A stretch of 21,887 nt of DNA. Origin: Bacillota bacterium. Its GTDB lineage: Bacteria; Bacillota; Clostridia; Christensenellales; CAG-138. How positions within the stretch are numbered: the first letter of the stretch is position 1; the number at the start of each line of letters is the position of its first letter. Below the pieces are notes generated by a model. The model made no database searches and was not told where the DNA came from. It saw only the letters and a program-made list of their open reading frames with translations. Both the position numbers and the translations under genes were made by a program. This document shows, one piece after another, positions 7,037-14,024 of the stretch. The stretch spans positions 1-21,887 of the forward strand of contig JAEYLA010000171.1 of the NCBI GenBank assembly GCA_023461495.1, read 5' to 3'.

Positions 7037-9357
7037 ACATCCCCCTCCTGTTCCCGCAACGCGTTTAGCAGCTTTTCTGGCGTCATAGGCAAGCTTCTAA
7101 GGCGCACGCCCACAGCGTTGTAGATCGCTTCCTGTATGGCGGAGGCGGGTGTATGAAACACAACCTCGCCCATGGACTTTGCGCCAAAAGGCCCCGTCGG
7201 CTCATAGCTTTCTTCAAACGCTACCTGCATGCGGGGGATATCCATCCGCCGCGGGATAGTATACTGCATGTAGCTGTCGTTCTGAAGCCTGCCCCTCGCA
7301 TCGTAGCGGATTTCTTCCATAAGGGCGTAACCCATACATTGCACAAGCCCGCCTTCCACCTGAATGCGTGCAAGCTTTGGATTGATAACGGTACCGCAGT
7401 CCACAACCTCCGCGTAATCAAGAAGCGTCACCTTTCCGGTGCGTTTGTCTACCTCCAACTCTACAAACCCTGCCACAAACGGAGGCGGGCTTACTCTGCT
7501 GCCGTGGCGCGCGGAAGCATGGAGCTTTGGCACATCCTCCTGCGAAAAATATGCGGGCGCAAATTTCCAGTAGTTGATCTTCACCAAATACTCTTCAAGC
7601 GTCAGCGCCTGCCCGGAAGGGGTTGTAAATCGGGCGCCGTCAAAGGAAACCTGTTCCTCCGTTTCGAGCACCAGCTTTGCGCCGCGCAACAGTTCCGCCT
7701 TAAGTGTTTCCGCCGCCTTTTTCACCGCATTGCCGGTAGCGTATGCAGAAGACGACGCATATGCTCCCTTATCGTACGGGGTCATGGCGGTATCCGCTGC
7801 CACAACATTAATGCGCTCCACCTCTGTAAGCAGCACTTCAGCCGCAATCTGGCACAGAATGGTCTCCGTTCCGGTGCCAAGGTCGGTAGCGCCGGTATAC
7901 AGAGAGTAGCCGCCGTCATAATTAAGGCGGATTTCCGCCTCCACAACATCCATTCCCCCGATAGCGGAGCCATGCATCGCAACCGACATGCCGACTGCGC
8001 GCACCCTATCCGCATCGATTTCTTTCCGGGGATATTTTTCTTCCCAGCCGATAAGCTGCTTGCCCTTTTCAATACAGCGCTGCAAGGCTGTGGAGCGGAC
8101 GATTGCATCGCCCTGCGGGGTAGCGCCCGCAAGGAACGGGTGGCTCTCCCCTTCTTCGATAATGTTCTTTTTTCGCAGCATGATAGGATCAATGCCCATT
8201 TCATGCGCCAGCTCGTTTACCGTGCACTCCAGCGCAAAATTGCTCTGCGCGCCACCAAACCCCCGGAATGCGCCCCCGGGCACACGATTGGTGTATACCT
8301 GCACACCGTAATAATCCACCGCTTTGACTTTTGCATACATCGGCATGGTGTTTTTACAGGCGACCGCAAGCACGTCAATCGCATGCTCCCCGTAAGCGCC
8401 GGTATCCGCAAGCACATGCAGGCGCAGGGCGTTGATGATGCCGTTTTTTTGCCCGCCCATTGTAATGTCGATGCGCATCGCGTGGCGGGTGTTGGTGCAG
8501 GTGAGGCTTTCCCGTCTGTTAAACACCATCAAGGCAGCACGGCCCGTCAGCTTTGTGACCCAGGCGACGAACGGCTCGATAAAGGTGCTGTTCTTGCCGC
8601 CGAACGCTCCGCCTACCTTGGGGCGGATTACGCGGATGCGGTACTGCGGAATTTCTAACGTTTTTGAAACAATCCGCTGTACATGGAACGGAGACTGGCA
8701 GGAGGAAATAATCACGAGCTGCCCGCGTACGTCATAGTAGCTGAAGGCGCGGTGTGTCTCTGTCATGGCGTGCAACTGCGGCTGCACATAGTAGCTGCGT
8801 TTGATTACCACATCTGAATTTTTAAGTTCCTCATCCACATCTCCCCGCGTCCACGGGAACGAAGCCGCCATATTGCGCTCGGGCGCGTTGTCAATGGGCA
8901 GATGCGTAAACACATCGCGGTGCAGAATGATGGGATTGTCAAGCGCCTGTTCAAAATCAAGGATGGGCGTGAGTACTTCATACTCCACCCGGATGAGGGA
9001 AAGCGCCTTCTTCACCGCTTCTTTTGTTTCTCCCGCCACAACCGCAACAGGGTCTCCCACATAGCGGACAATATCTTCAAGCAAATACCGGTCGTACGGG
9101 GAGCCTTCGGGATACGCCTCCGCCGCAATAGTGTGGAGGATGGGCTTACAATCCCTGTGCGTCAAGATACAGGCAATCCTCTCCACGCGGAGCGCCTCCT
9201 GCGTATCTATAGACAAAATGCGTGCATAAGCATGCGGGCTTCTTAAAAACCTGACGCACAGCGTGTCTTTTGGCACAAGATCCCGCGTATAGATTGGCCG
9301 CCCCAGCACGCTGCCCATGCCGTCAATTTTATCCACCGGCGTATGTACGACTCTCAT
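7027..9357 (-). CDS. xdhA: Xanthine dehydrogenase-type molybdenum-binding subunit
   Basis: 776 residues, the usual length for a stand-alone large subunit. An N-terminal a/b-hammerhead domain (about 15-130) is followed by the Mo-cofactor domains: SSCQSPFHVQ near 218-226, GGAFGGKN at 249-256, PGGAFRGFGGAQ at 360-371 with the substrate-side Arg, GATDLGTGTETI, and the catalytic Glu E731 in GAKSMGE. No in-frame stop or selenocysteine codon is seen. It hydroxylates purine or another N-heterocycle carbon with water as oxygen donor. ATG at 9357 has GGAGGGGG upstream. It is first in the xdhA-xdhB-xdhC-ygeY operon, behind a 270-nt leader with a repeat element and terminator. Substrate (xanthine, hypoxanthine or urate pathway) is inferred from neighbours; nicotinate-type hydroxylases share these motifs. 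Confidence 0.92.
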   Translation of the reverse strand: MRVVHTPVDKIDGMGSVLGRPIYTRDLVPKDTLCVRFLRSPHAYARILSIDTQEALRVERIACILTHRDCKPILHTIAAEAYPEGSPYDRYLLEDIVRYVGDPVAVVAGETKEAVKKALSLIRVEYEVLTPILDFEQALDNPIILHRDVFTHLPIDNAPERNMAASFPWTRGDVDEELKNSDVVIKRSYYVQPQLHAMTETHRAFSYYDVRGQLVIISSCQSPFHVQRIVSKTLEIPQYRIRVIRPKVGGAFGGKNSTFIEPFVAWVTKLTGRAALMVFNRRESLTCTNTRHAMRIDITMGGQKNGIINALRLHVLADTGAYGEHAIDVLAVACKNTMPMYAKVKAVDYYGVQVYTNRVPGGAFRGFGGAQSNFALECTVNELAHEMGIDPIMLRKKNIIEEGESHPFLAGATPQGDAIVRSTALQRCIEKGKQLIGWEEKYPRKEIDADRVRAVGMSVAMHGSAIGGMDVVEAEIRLNYDGGYSLYTGATDLGTGTETILCQIAAEVLLTEVERINVVAADTAMTPYDKGAYASSSAYATGNAVKKAAETLKAELLRGAKLVLETEEQVSFDGARFTTPSGQALTLEEYLVKINYWKFAPAYFSQEDVPKLHASARHGSRVSPPPFVAGFVELEVDKRTGKVTLLDYAEVVDCGTVINPKLARIQVEGGLVQCMGYALMEEIRYDARGRLQNDSYMQYTIPRRMDIPRMQVAFEESYEPTGPFGAKSMGEVVFHTPASAIQEAIYNAVGVRLRSLPMTPEKLLNALREQEGDVCN

Positions 9358-9383
9358 TGGCCCCCTCCCCCCCTGGTTAAATT

Positions 9384-9452
9384 AAAAACAAAAATCCGGC
9401 ATTCCATTTGCCGGACAGCATCGTCCATTTCCTGCTTGAGGCGTCTTCCGGC
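9384..9452 (-). terminator. Attenuator in the xdhA leader (terminator with competing antiterminator arm)
   Basis: On the minus strand TCCGGCA (9415-9409), loop, TGCCGGA (9401-9395) is followed by TTTTTGTTTTT (9394-9384), a classic terminator 27 nt before the xdhA ATG. The same hexamer GCCGGA occurs at 9452-9447 and can pair instead with TCCGGC (9415-9410). The three segments are therefore mutually exclusive partners, as in riboswitch or attenuation leaders. Confidence 0.7.
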
Positions 9453-9541
9453 CCGGGACGCCACAGCAAAAGCTCTTTGCATTCCGCCTGTGCGCCGGGT
9501 AACAAAAAACCAGCGATACACCCAGCTTCTCGAGACAAATG

Positions 9542-9579
9542 CAACAAATCACCGCATTTATACTCCGCCATGCCGAGTG
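9542..9579 (-). promoter_or_regulatory. 38-nt leader element, copy 2 (upstream of xdhA)
   Basis: 36 of 38 positions are identical to 1080-1117. It begins about 52 nt after the predicted transcription start. Of the two differences, A to G at position 27 changes a U-A pair of the outer stem to U-G and keeps the fold; the other lies outside the stem. The loop GGCGGAGUAUAA is invariant. Immediately upstream GGAGA/TCTCC can form another small hairpin. Confidence 0.6.
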
Positions 9580-9637
9580 TCCGCCAGCTTAACGCCGCCT
9601 ATGTGCTTAGGGAGATCATTCCTCTCCTGCTGCCAAC

Positions 9638-9666
9638 ATTATAGCCTTGCGGCAGACGCATGGCAA
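9638..9666 (-). promoter_or_regulatory. Promoter of the xdhA operon
   Basis: Minus-strand TTGCCA (9666-9661), 17-bp spacer, TATAAT (9643-9638). The predicted start is near 9631, giving a leader of about 270 nt. It lies 38 nt past the stop of the upstream SsnA-like gene, so xdh can be controlled separately from pucR-ssnA. Confidence 0.75.
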
Positions 9667-9704
9667 TATGAAACTTTCCGCATCTTTTAAAATTACTGCA
9701 GCGT

Positions 9705-11015
9705 TCAGGTCCCCTTCCAAAATGCCGCGGCACGTTCGCGCAGCCGCGCCTTCACGCTTTCTTTTTCAAGCGTCGTCAAAACGCCGTCCCGCTTTACAAA
9801 CGCCCCATTTACCATCACATCCCGCACGTTTTCCGGATTGCGGAACAAAATTAGTTGGTCGTATACGTTGTGGCAATTGATGGGCGTCGGGGTGTCTGCC
9901 GCAATGATAATCAGATCCGCCACGCAACCTTCTTCAATTTTTCCGGCATCCGGCCGGCCAATCGCTTTGGCGCCAAGGGAGGTCGCCATCTCATATACGC
10001 TCTTTGCGGGCATTTCCTCAGGAGACTGCCGATACGCCTTGTGGATGAGGAATGCCGCGCGCATCACCTCAAAAAAATTATTGATATACCCGTCTGTCCC
10101 CAATCCTACAGAGATGCCAAGACGCAGCATATCGGGAACAGGCGCTACCCCGCCTCCCACCTCGCAGTTGGAAAGCGGCATGTGCACGGCCCGCACACCC
10201 CTTTTGCTCAGAACCTCCAGTTCTTCCATGGTTACCTGTACACATTGGGAAGCAAGCACATTCTCATCAAGAAACCCGAATTCGTCATAAACGGCAACAG
10301 GCGTTTTTCTGCAGTTTCGTTTCGCCCAGTCCGGTTCAAATACGCTTTCACTCAAGTGCATATGAATATCGCACCCCAGGGAGTTTGCAAGCGCTTTCGC
10401 CTTTTTCAAAAATCCTCTACTTCCGGTAAATAGCGTGTGCACACTCATCAGTCCCTGCACAAGATTGTCTTTTTGATTGTTTGCACTGACAAACGCGGCG
10501 TTTTCTATCAACCCTGCTTCCGCATTTTCCGGGCTGACGCGTTCACACGCTTCAAATGTCAGCCATGCGCGAAGGCCTGCGCGCCGCACCACTTCCGCTT
10601 CGCGTTCCAGTACGCCCGGAAGGGCGTTTGGCGCTTCGAGCACATCCACAAAGCTTGTGATGCCCGATTCAATCTGTTCTATACAGGCCCATTCCGCCGT
10701 CAGCCGTGCAAGCGTATGGTCAACGCGGTTTTCTACATACGGCCACCAAAACTCCTCAAGAAAGCTTTCAAATTCGGTCACCAGCGCTTCCGCCGTAATA
10801 CCGTGGGACAGCACCCCGTACATATGCATGTGTCCGTTGATGAATCCCGGCGCTATGATATGCCCCTGTGCTTCGACAACCGCATCGTCCCTTCGCACTT
10901 CCAACTCCGCATTCGGGGCAACACATACAATGCGGCCGCCTTCCACACGCACACCCCCGTCTTCCTGAAGGCCACCCGGCCTTAATACATGACCGCCGCG
11001 AATTACAATCCCCAT
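9705..11015 (-). CDS. ssnA: SsnA-like amidohydrolase lacking one conserved active-site histidine
   Basis: 436 residues. The N-terminal region (LSHGIT, WW at 90-91, SGITSFVD) and the C-terminal region (DTPTPINCHN, VMVNGAFVKRDG) resemble E. coli SsnA more than the other amidohydrolase in this window. Metal ligands H62 and H64 (GHMH), H220 and E223 (HLSE) and D308 (GTDG) are present. The histidine expected after strand 6 (LVHC or VAHG in relatives) is Q257, in ASQCVQV, encoded by CAA. Chemistry could therefore be altered or the protein may have another role. SsnA proteins are encoded in anaerobic purine clusters with xdh and ygeY. It follows pucR by 70 nt without a clear promoter or terminator, so the two are probably co-transcribed. 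RBS AGGAT precedes the ATG. Confidence 0.82.
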   Translation of the reverse strand: MGIVIRGGHVLRPGGLQEDGGVRVEGGRIVCVAPNAELEVRRDDAVVEAQGHIIAPGFINGHMHMYGVLSHGITAEALVTEFESFLEEFWWPYVENRVDHTLARLTAEWACIEQIESGITSFVDVLEAPNALPGVLEREAEVVRRAGLRAWLTFEACERVSPENAEAGLIENAAFVSANNQKDNLVQGLMSVHTLFTGSRGFLKKAKALANSLGCDIHMHLSESVFEPDWAKRNCRKTPVAVYDEFGFLDENVLASQCVQVTMEELEVLSKRGVRAVHMPLSNCEVGGGVAPVPDMLRLGISVGLGTDGYINNFFEVMRAAFLIHKAYRQSPEEMPAKSVYEMATSLGAKAIGRPDAGKIEEGCVADLIIIAADTPTPINCHNVYDQLILFRNPENVRDVMVNGAFVKRDGVLTTLEKESVKARLRERAAAFWKGT

Positions 11016-11085
11016 CCGTTATCCTGCCTTTTTGTGTTGAAATTTGGTTTCCTAACAAAGCGGTTGCTCAGCCGTTTCGGGACTA

Positions 11086-12696
11086 TCATGGCTGGATGAG
11101 CCGCAGCTTAAACGCAATCTGCAGCTGCAGGCGTGTTTCCGCATCATCAATATCCATACCGATCAGGTTACGGATTTTATCCAGCCGGTATGCGATGGTG
11201 TTGTAGTGGATATACATTTTTTCCGCTGTAGCCTTTGCGTTGCACTTCGTATCCAGATATGCCTGCAGCGTCTCCATCAGGTTGCTGCGCGTGTCCTCGT
11301 CATACCGTTGCAGGGGGCCTAGCAGCTTATCGCGGTATTGGGAAACGGAATTGTCCTCCGGCAACATGGAAAGCAGCGAAAGGATGCCCAGCCGCTCGTC
11401 TTTGATAAACGGATCGGTAATATTGCACCGGTCGCTGATTTCGCTGATGCGCTTGGCCTGCTGGTATGCGGAAGGCACTGCCCGTGCCTCCACAGGGCGG
11501 CTGATGCAGAAGCTCATGTTCTGCTTTTCGAGCACATATTTTAGCTTGTCGATAAGATAGCTCAAATGCGGGAAATTTACGGCCTCATCTTCCATATCGC
11601 TTTCAAAGACCAAAATGAGCTTGCCGTTGTGAATGGTAAACGCCATATTTGCATCCAAATTCATGATAATGGAGTGGATAATGCTCACGTCGCGCTCAAG
11701 GAATGCGGCGTTGTGCTGTTTGTTATTGATATTGATGACGCAGACGCGGTACTGCTTGGCGGCACTGAGCGTGTAGCCGTAGGTCTGCGCCGCGATGATG
11801 ATATCCAGCTCGCTGTCAAAGTTGTTAAATAACCAGTCCTGTACAAATTTATCCTTGTACTTGCGCAGAATCTTTTTAAATGTCATGGTATTCTTCATTT
11901 CCAGCGCCAGAATACGGCTGATACGCTTGACGGCAATCAGATCCGTCTCCCGGAACGGGCCATGGTACGCAATCAGAATAATACGGATAAACTCATTTCC
12001 TGAAATATCCACACGGTATGTGTGCACGCTGCGGGTGCTACCATTGAGCTCCACCAAAAGGCTCCCCTCGTGCGGGTTATGGTAAAGCTGGCGCAGCACA
12101 TCCTCCTGTATGGCGTCGAGCAATTGGCGGGTCGATTTGCTCATGACAAGCTCGTTGTCGCTATCAAATATCAGAAACGGATTTTCAATCTCAGCCTCAA
12201 TGGCATTGAGGCGCTGTTCCATACTGTCATCCTGAAACAGGATATCGAGCAGCACTTCCATCCGATCCTGCATGTTGCGGAAGGCAAGCGATTCCCGCTG
12301 GAAGATTTCTTCCGTAATTTCATGAACAATGTTGGCAAATATCGCTTCCATCGGCAGTTCAATCAGAATAAAGCCAAGTTCTTTTGCTTTTTTGATGATA
12401 TTCTGCGAAATGCTATGGTAAAAGTGCCTTGGTTTGATGCAAAGCGCCACGGCGCCTTTTTCGGAAAGCGCCTCTACAGCGCGCAGCAACAGTTCTTCAT
12501 TATCACGGAAAGCGTAACCTGAGCACAGGATTACTTCTCCCGGCTGTGCCCAGTTTCCCATATCCGTCATTTCGATGACGTTTGCACGGGTAATCTTTTC
12601 CCCCAGACGGTCCTCCCCGGAAAGCAGCAGTGCGCCCGACATGGCATTAAGACGTATGAAATCTCTACAGGATACGTACTCTTCTTCTCTAGGCAT
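11086..12696 (-). CDS. PucR-family transcriptional regulator
   Basis: 536 residues from ATG at 12696 with GAAGG upstream; the in-frame ATG at 12783 lacks an RBS. The N-terminal ~120 residues (VIEMTDMGNWAQPGEVILCSGYAF, CIKPRHF) fit the PucR ligand-sensing domain. A central GGDEF-like region follows, and the C-terminus (AKATAEKMYIHYNTIAYRLDKI) is the PucR-type helix-turn-helix. PucR proteins control purine catabolism in Bacillus and many Clostridia, often as activators sensing pathway intermediates. It probably controls the adjacent ssnA and xdh genes, but could also act on the divergent PTS operon, whose promoter lies in the shared 517-bp intergenic region. Effector unknown. Confidence 0.88.
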   Translation of the reverse strand: MPREEEYVSCRDFIRLNAMSGALLLSGEDRLGEKITRANVIEMTDMGNWAQPGEVILCSGYAFRDNEELLLRAVEALSEKGAVALCIKPRHFYHSISQNIIKKAKELGFILIELPMEAIFANIVHEITEEIFQRESLAFRNMQDRMEVLLDILFQDDSMEQRLNAIEAEIENPFLIFDSDNELVMSKSTRQLLDAIQEDVLRQLYHNPHEGSLLVELNGSTRSVHTYRVDISGNEFIRIILIAYHGPFRETDLIAVKRISRILALEMKNTMTFKKILRKYKDKFVQDWLFNNFDSELDIIIAAQTYGYTLSAAKQYRVCVININNKQHNAAFLERDVSIIHSIIMNLDANMAFTIHNGKLILVFESDMEDEAVNFPHLSYLIDKLKYVLEKQNMSFCISRPVEARAVPSAYQQAKRISEISDRCNITDPFIKDERLGILSLLSMLPEDNSVSQYRDKLLGPLQRYDEDTRSNLMETLQAYLDTKCNAKATAEKMYIHYNTIAYRLDKIRNLIGMDIDDAETRLQLQIAFKLRLIQP

Positions 12697-12858
12697 ATGG
12701 CCTTCACCCTTTCGCGCAGCTATATATCCGTTGCACTTTTTTCTGCCCGCTTCGCAACGATTGATTGCGGACATTGCACCCACGATTATGAACAGACAAC
12801 AAAAGACAAGCTTTTCTTTTGTGAAGTACTCCCATGGTATATGACTGTATTCCCGAAT

Positions 12859-12887
12859 ATAATACTAATATATACAGGCAATCTTAA
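12859..12887 (-). promoter_or_regulatory. Candidate promoter of pucR-ssnA
   Basis: Minus-strand TTAAGA (12887-12882), 17-bp spacer, TATTAT (12864-12859). It matches consensus at 4 and 5 of 6 positions and lies in an AT-rich stretch about 165 nt upstream of the pucR ATG. Confidence 0.4.
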
Positions 12888-13052
12888 AAAAACAACCCAT
12901 ACTTCGAGCATTTTCTTTGTTATTACACTTATTTTTATCAACTTTCCAATTAACGCATTGCTTCTAAGCCCCTGTTTGAGCAAAACAGCCCTCCGTCGTC
13001 AAGTTGTAAAACCATCACAAAAACCCGGGCGCATATTTGTGGAAAATTGATA

Positions 13053-13081
13053 TGGCGTTCTGGGGTCGGAGTGGCTATAAT
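13053..13081 (+). promoter_or_regulatory. Promoter of the aldolase-PTS operon
   Basis: A perfect -10 TATAAT at 13076-13081. The -35 at 17-bp spacing (TGGCGT, 13053-13058) is poor; TTGATA at 13047-13052 is better but 23 bp away. A weak -35 would suit an activated promoter. Start near 13088, leader about 125 nt. Confidence 0.5.
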
Positions 13082-13113
13082 GATCAAAAAAGCAAACAGA
13101 TTGTAGAAGCAAT

Positions 13114-13153
13114 GACGCTGTATGATGATGATTCATGTGGCGTCTTTTCTTTT
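13114..13153 (+). terminator. Leader terminator before the aldolase-PTS operon
   Basis: GACGCTGTATGA, loop TGATGAT, TCATGTGGCGTC: 12 pairs including three G-U, followed by TTTTCTTTT. It lies between the -10 and the first gene, 60 nt before its ATG, so read-through must be regulated or partial. I could not recognise a LicT/BglG-type antiterminator site around it. Confidence 0.6.
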
Positions 13154-13160
13154 AGGCATC

Positions 13161-13186
13161 CCGGGCGCCGCATGCAGCCCGCCCGG
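13161..13186 (+). other. GC-rich stem-loop in the aldolase leader
   Basis: CCGGGCG (13161-13167) and CGCCCGG (13180-13186) form a perfect 7-bp stem with a 12-nt loop. No T-tract follows. It sits between the leader terminator and the RBS and may stabilise the mRNA or affect initiation. Confidence 0.4.
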
Positions 13187-13213
13187 ACTATAAACAGGAG
13201 GAAGAGATTTAAA

Positions 13214-13981
13214 ATGAGAAGACTGAACCGTATTTTCCAGCAGGATGGAAAGACCGTGATTGTTGCAATGGACCATGGCATGGGGCTTCCCGTAAACCCC
13301 ACGCTTGACGATACCGGCGCTGTCATCCGCGCGATTGTAAAAGGGGGGGCTGACGCGATACTTACCACCTACGGTGTTGCAAAGCGCTTTGCGAATGAAC
13401 TTAAGGATGTGGCCCTAATCCTGCGCGTGGACGGCGGCGGGTCGGCTCTGGGCGCAGACGCTTGCCCGGATTTACTATATACCATTGAAGACGCTCTGCG
13501 TATCGGCGCAGATGCCGTGGCCGCCATGGGTTTCCCCGGCACGCCGTATGAACACAAAAATTTAACCACTCTTGCGGATCTGTGCAGGCAGGGCGACGTC
13601 TGGGGAATGCCGGTAATAGCGGAGACGCTTCCGGGCGGCTTTGGCAACGCCGTAGAAAAATCCGTTGCCAACCTGACGCTTGCCGCCCGCTACGGCTGCG
13701 AGTGCGGCGCAAGCATCATCAAAACCGCTTACAACGGTACGCCCGAAGAATTCAAGCGCGTAATTGACGCTTCCTTTGCGCCGGTCGTCGTACTTGGCGG
13801 GGAAAAGGCAAACGGCCTTTCCGGTCTGTTTTCCTGCATTGAGGATGCGCTCAGCGTAGGCGCCGCAGGCGTTGCCATTGGCCGCAACGTATGGAAACAC
13901 AAAGATCCCGAAGCCGTCACCCGCGCCTTGGTAGACCTTGTGCACAACGGCAAGAAGGCGGCTGAACTCCCCGCCCTGTAA
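13214..13981 (+). CDS. Class I aldolase of the DhnA/LacD-like family
   Basis: 255 residues from ATG at 13214 behind AGGAGGAAG; a longer in-frame start at 13037 would place it upstream of the operon's own promoter. This is a TIM-barrel Schiff-base aldolase (DeoC/LacD/FbaB superfamily). AMDHGMG at 18-24 is the N-terminal signature, K170 in ASIIKTAYNG is the expected lysine, and VVVLGGEK plus GVAIGRNVW form the phosphate-binding loops. Relatives include class I fructose-bisphosphate aldolase, LsrF, YihT and aminodideoxyheptulosonate synthase, so the exact substrate is uncertain. As first gene of a PTS operon that also encodes a polyol-type dehydrogenase, it probably cleaves a ketose phosphate to triose units in the cytoplasm. 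Confidence 0.85.
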   Translation: MRRLNRIFQQDGKTVIVAMDHGMGLPVNPTLDDTGAVIRAIVKGGADAILTTYGVAKRFANELKDVALILRVDGGGSALGADACPDLLYTIEDALRIGADAVAAMGFPGTPYEHKNLTTLADLCRQGDVWGMPVIAETLPGGFGNAVEKSVANLTLAARYGCECGASIIKTAYNGTPEEFKRVIDASFAPVVVLGGEKANGLSGLFSCIEDALSVGAAGVAIGRNVWKHKDPEAVTRALVDLVHNGKKAAELPAL

Positions 13982-14024
13982 CAAGGACCCAAAAGAAGAA
14001 CTATTACAAGAAAGGGGATCGTGT

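Larger units (their letters stand above)
12697..13213. other. Divergent intergenic region between pucR and the PTS operon
   Basis: AT-rich 517-bp gap with no credible gene; short frames here have no RBS or recognisable sequence. It holds the candidate pucR promoter, the PTS operon promoter with terminator leader, and a small CTGTTT/AAACAG stem near 12973. I see no sigma-54 promoter, no clear catabolite-response element and no copy of the 38-nt element. Confidence 0.6.

Noticed and set aside
7153..8658. Long open frame of 501 codons on the plus strand
   Set aside because: It is antisense to xdhA, whose protein motifs are unambiguous. It has no family signature or RBS and reflects codon bias of the real gene.
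9377..9571. A 64-codon frame starting MAEYKCGDLL in the xdhA leader, and a matching MAEYKCSDML start in frame with preA at 1109, suggesting a conserved leader peptide
   Set aside because: Neither ATG has a ribosome binding site, both nucleotide differences between the copies change the amino acid, the peptides diverge after ten residues, and the later shared GGAATGC block is in different frames. The conservation fits RNA better than protein, though a leader peptide is not fully excluded.
9542..9579. Purine riboswitch of the xpt class
   Set aside because: The element lacks the conserved junction and loop sequences of that aptamer despite containing GUAUAA and sitting before a purine gene.
9542..9579. 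Sigma-54 promoter suggested by TGGC...TGC in the element
   Set aside because: The GG-to-GC spacing is 9 or 12 instead of 10, and consensus housekeeping promoters lie just upstream in both leaders.
13037..13213. Long N-terminal extension of the aldolase from the ATG at 13037
   Set aside because: It would begin before the operon's own -10 and run through the leader terminator; the aldolase family start fits ATG 13214 with a strong RBS.
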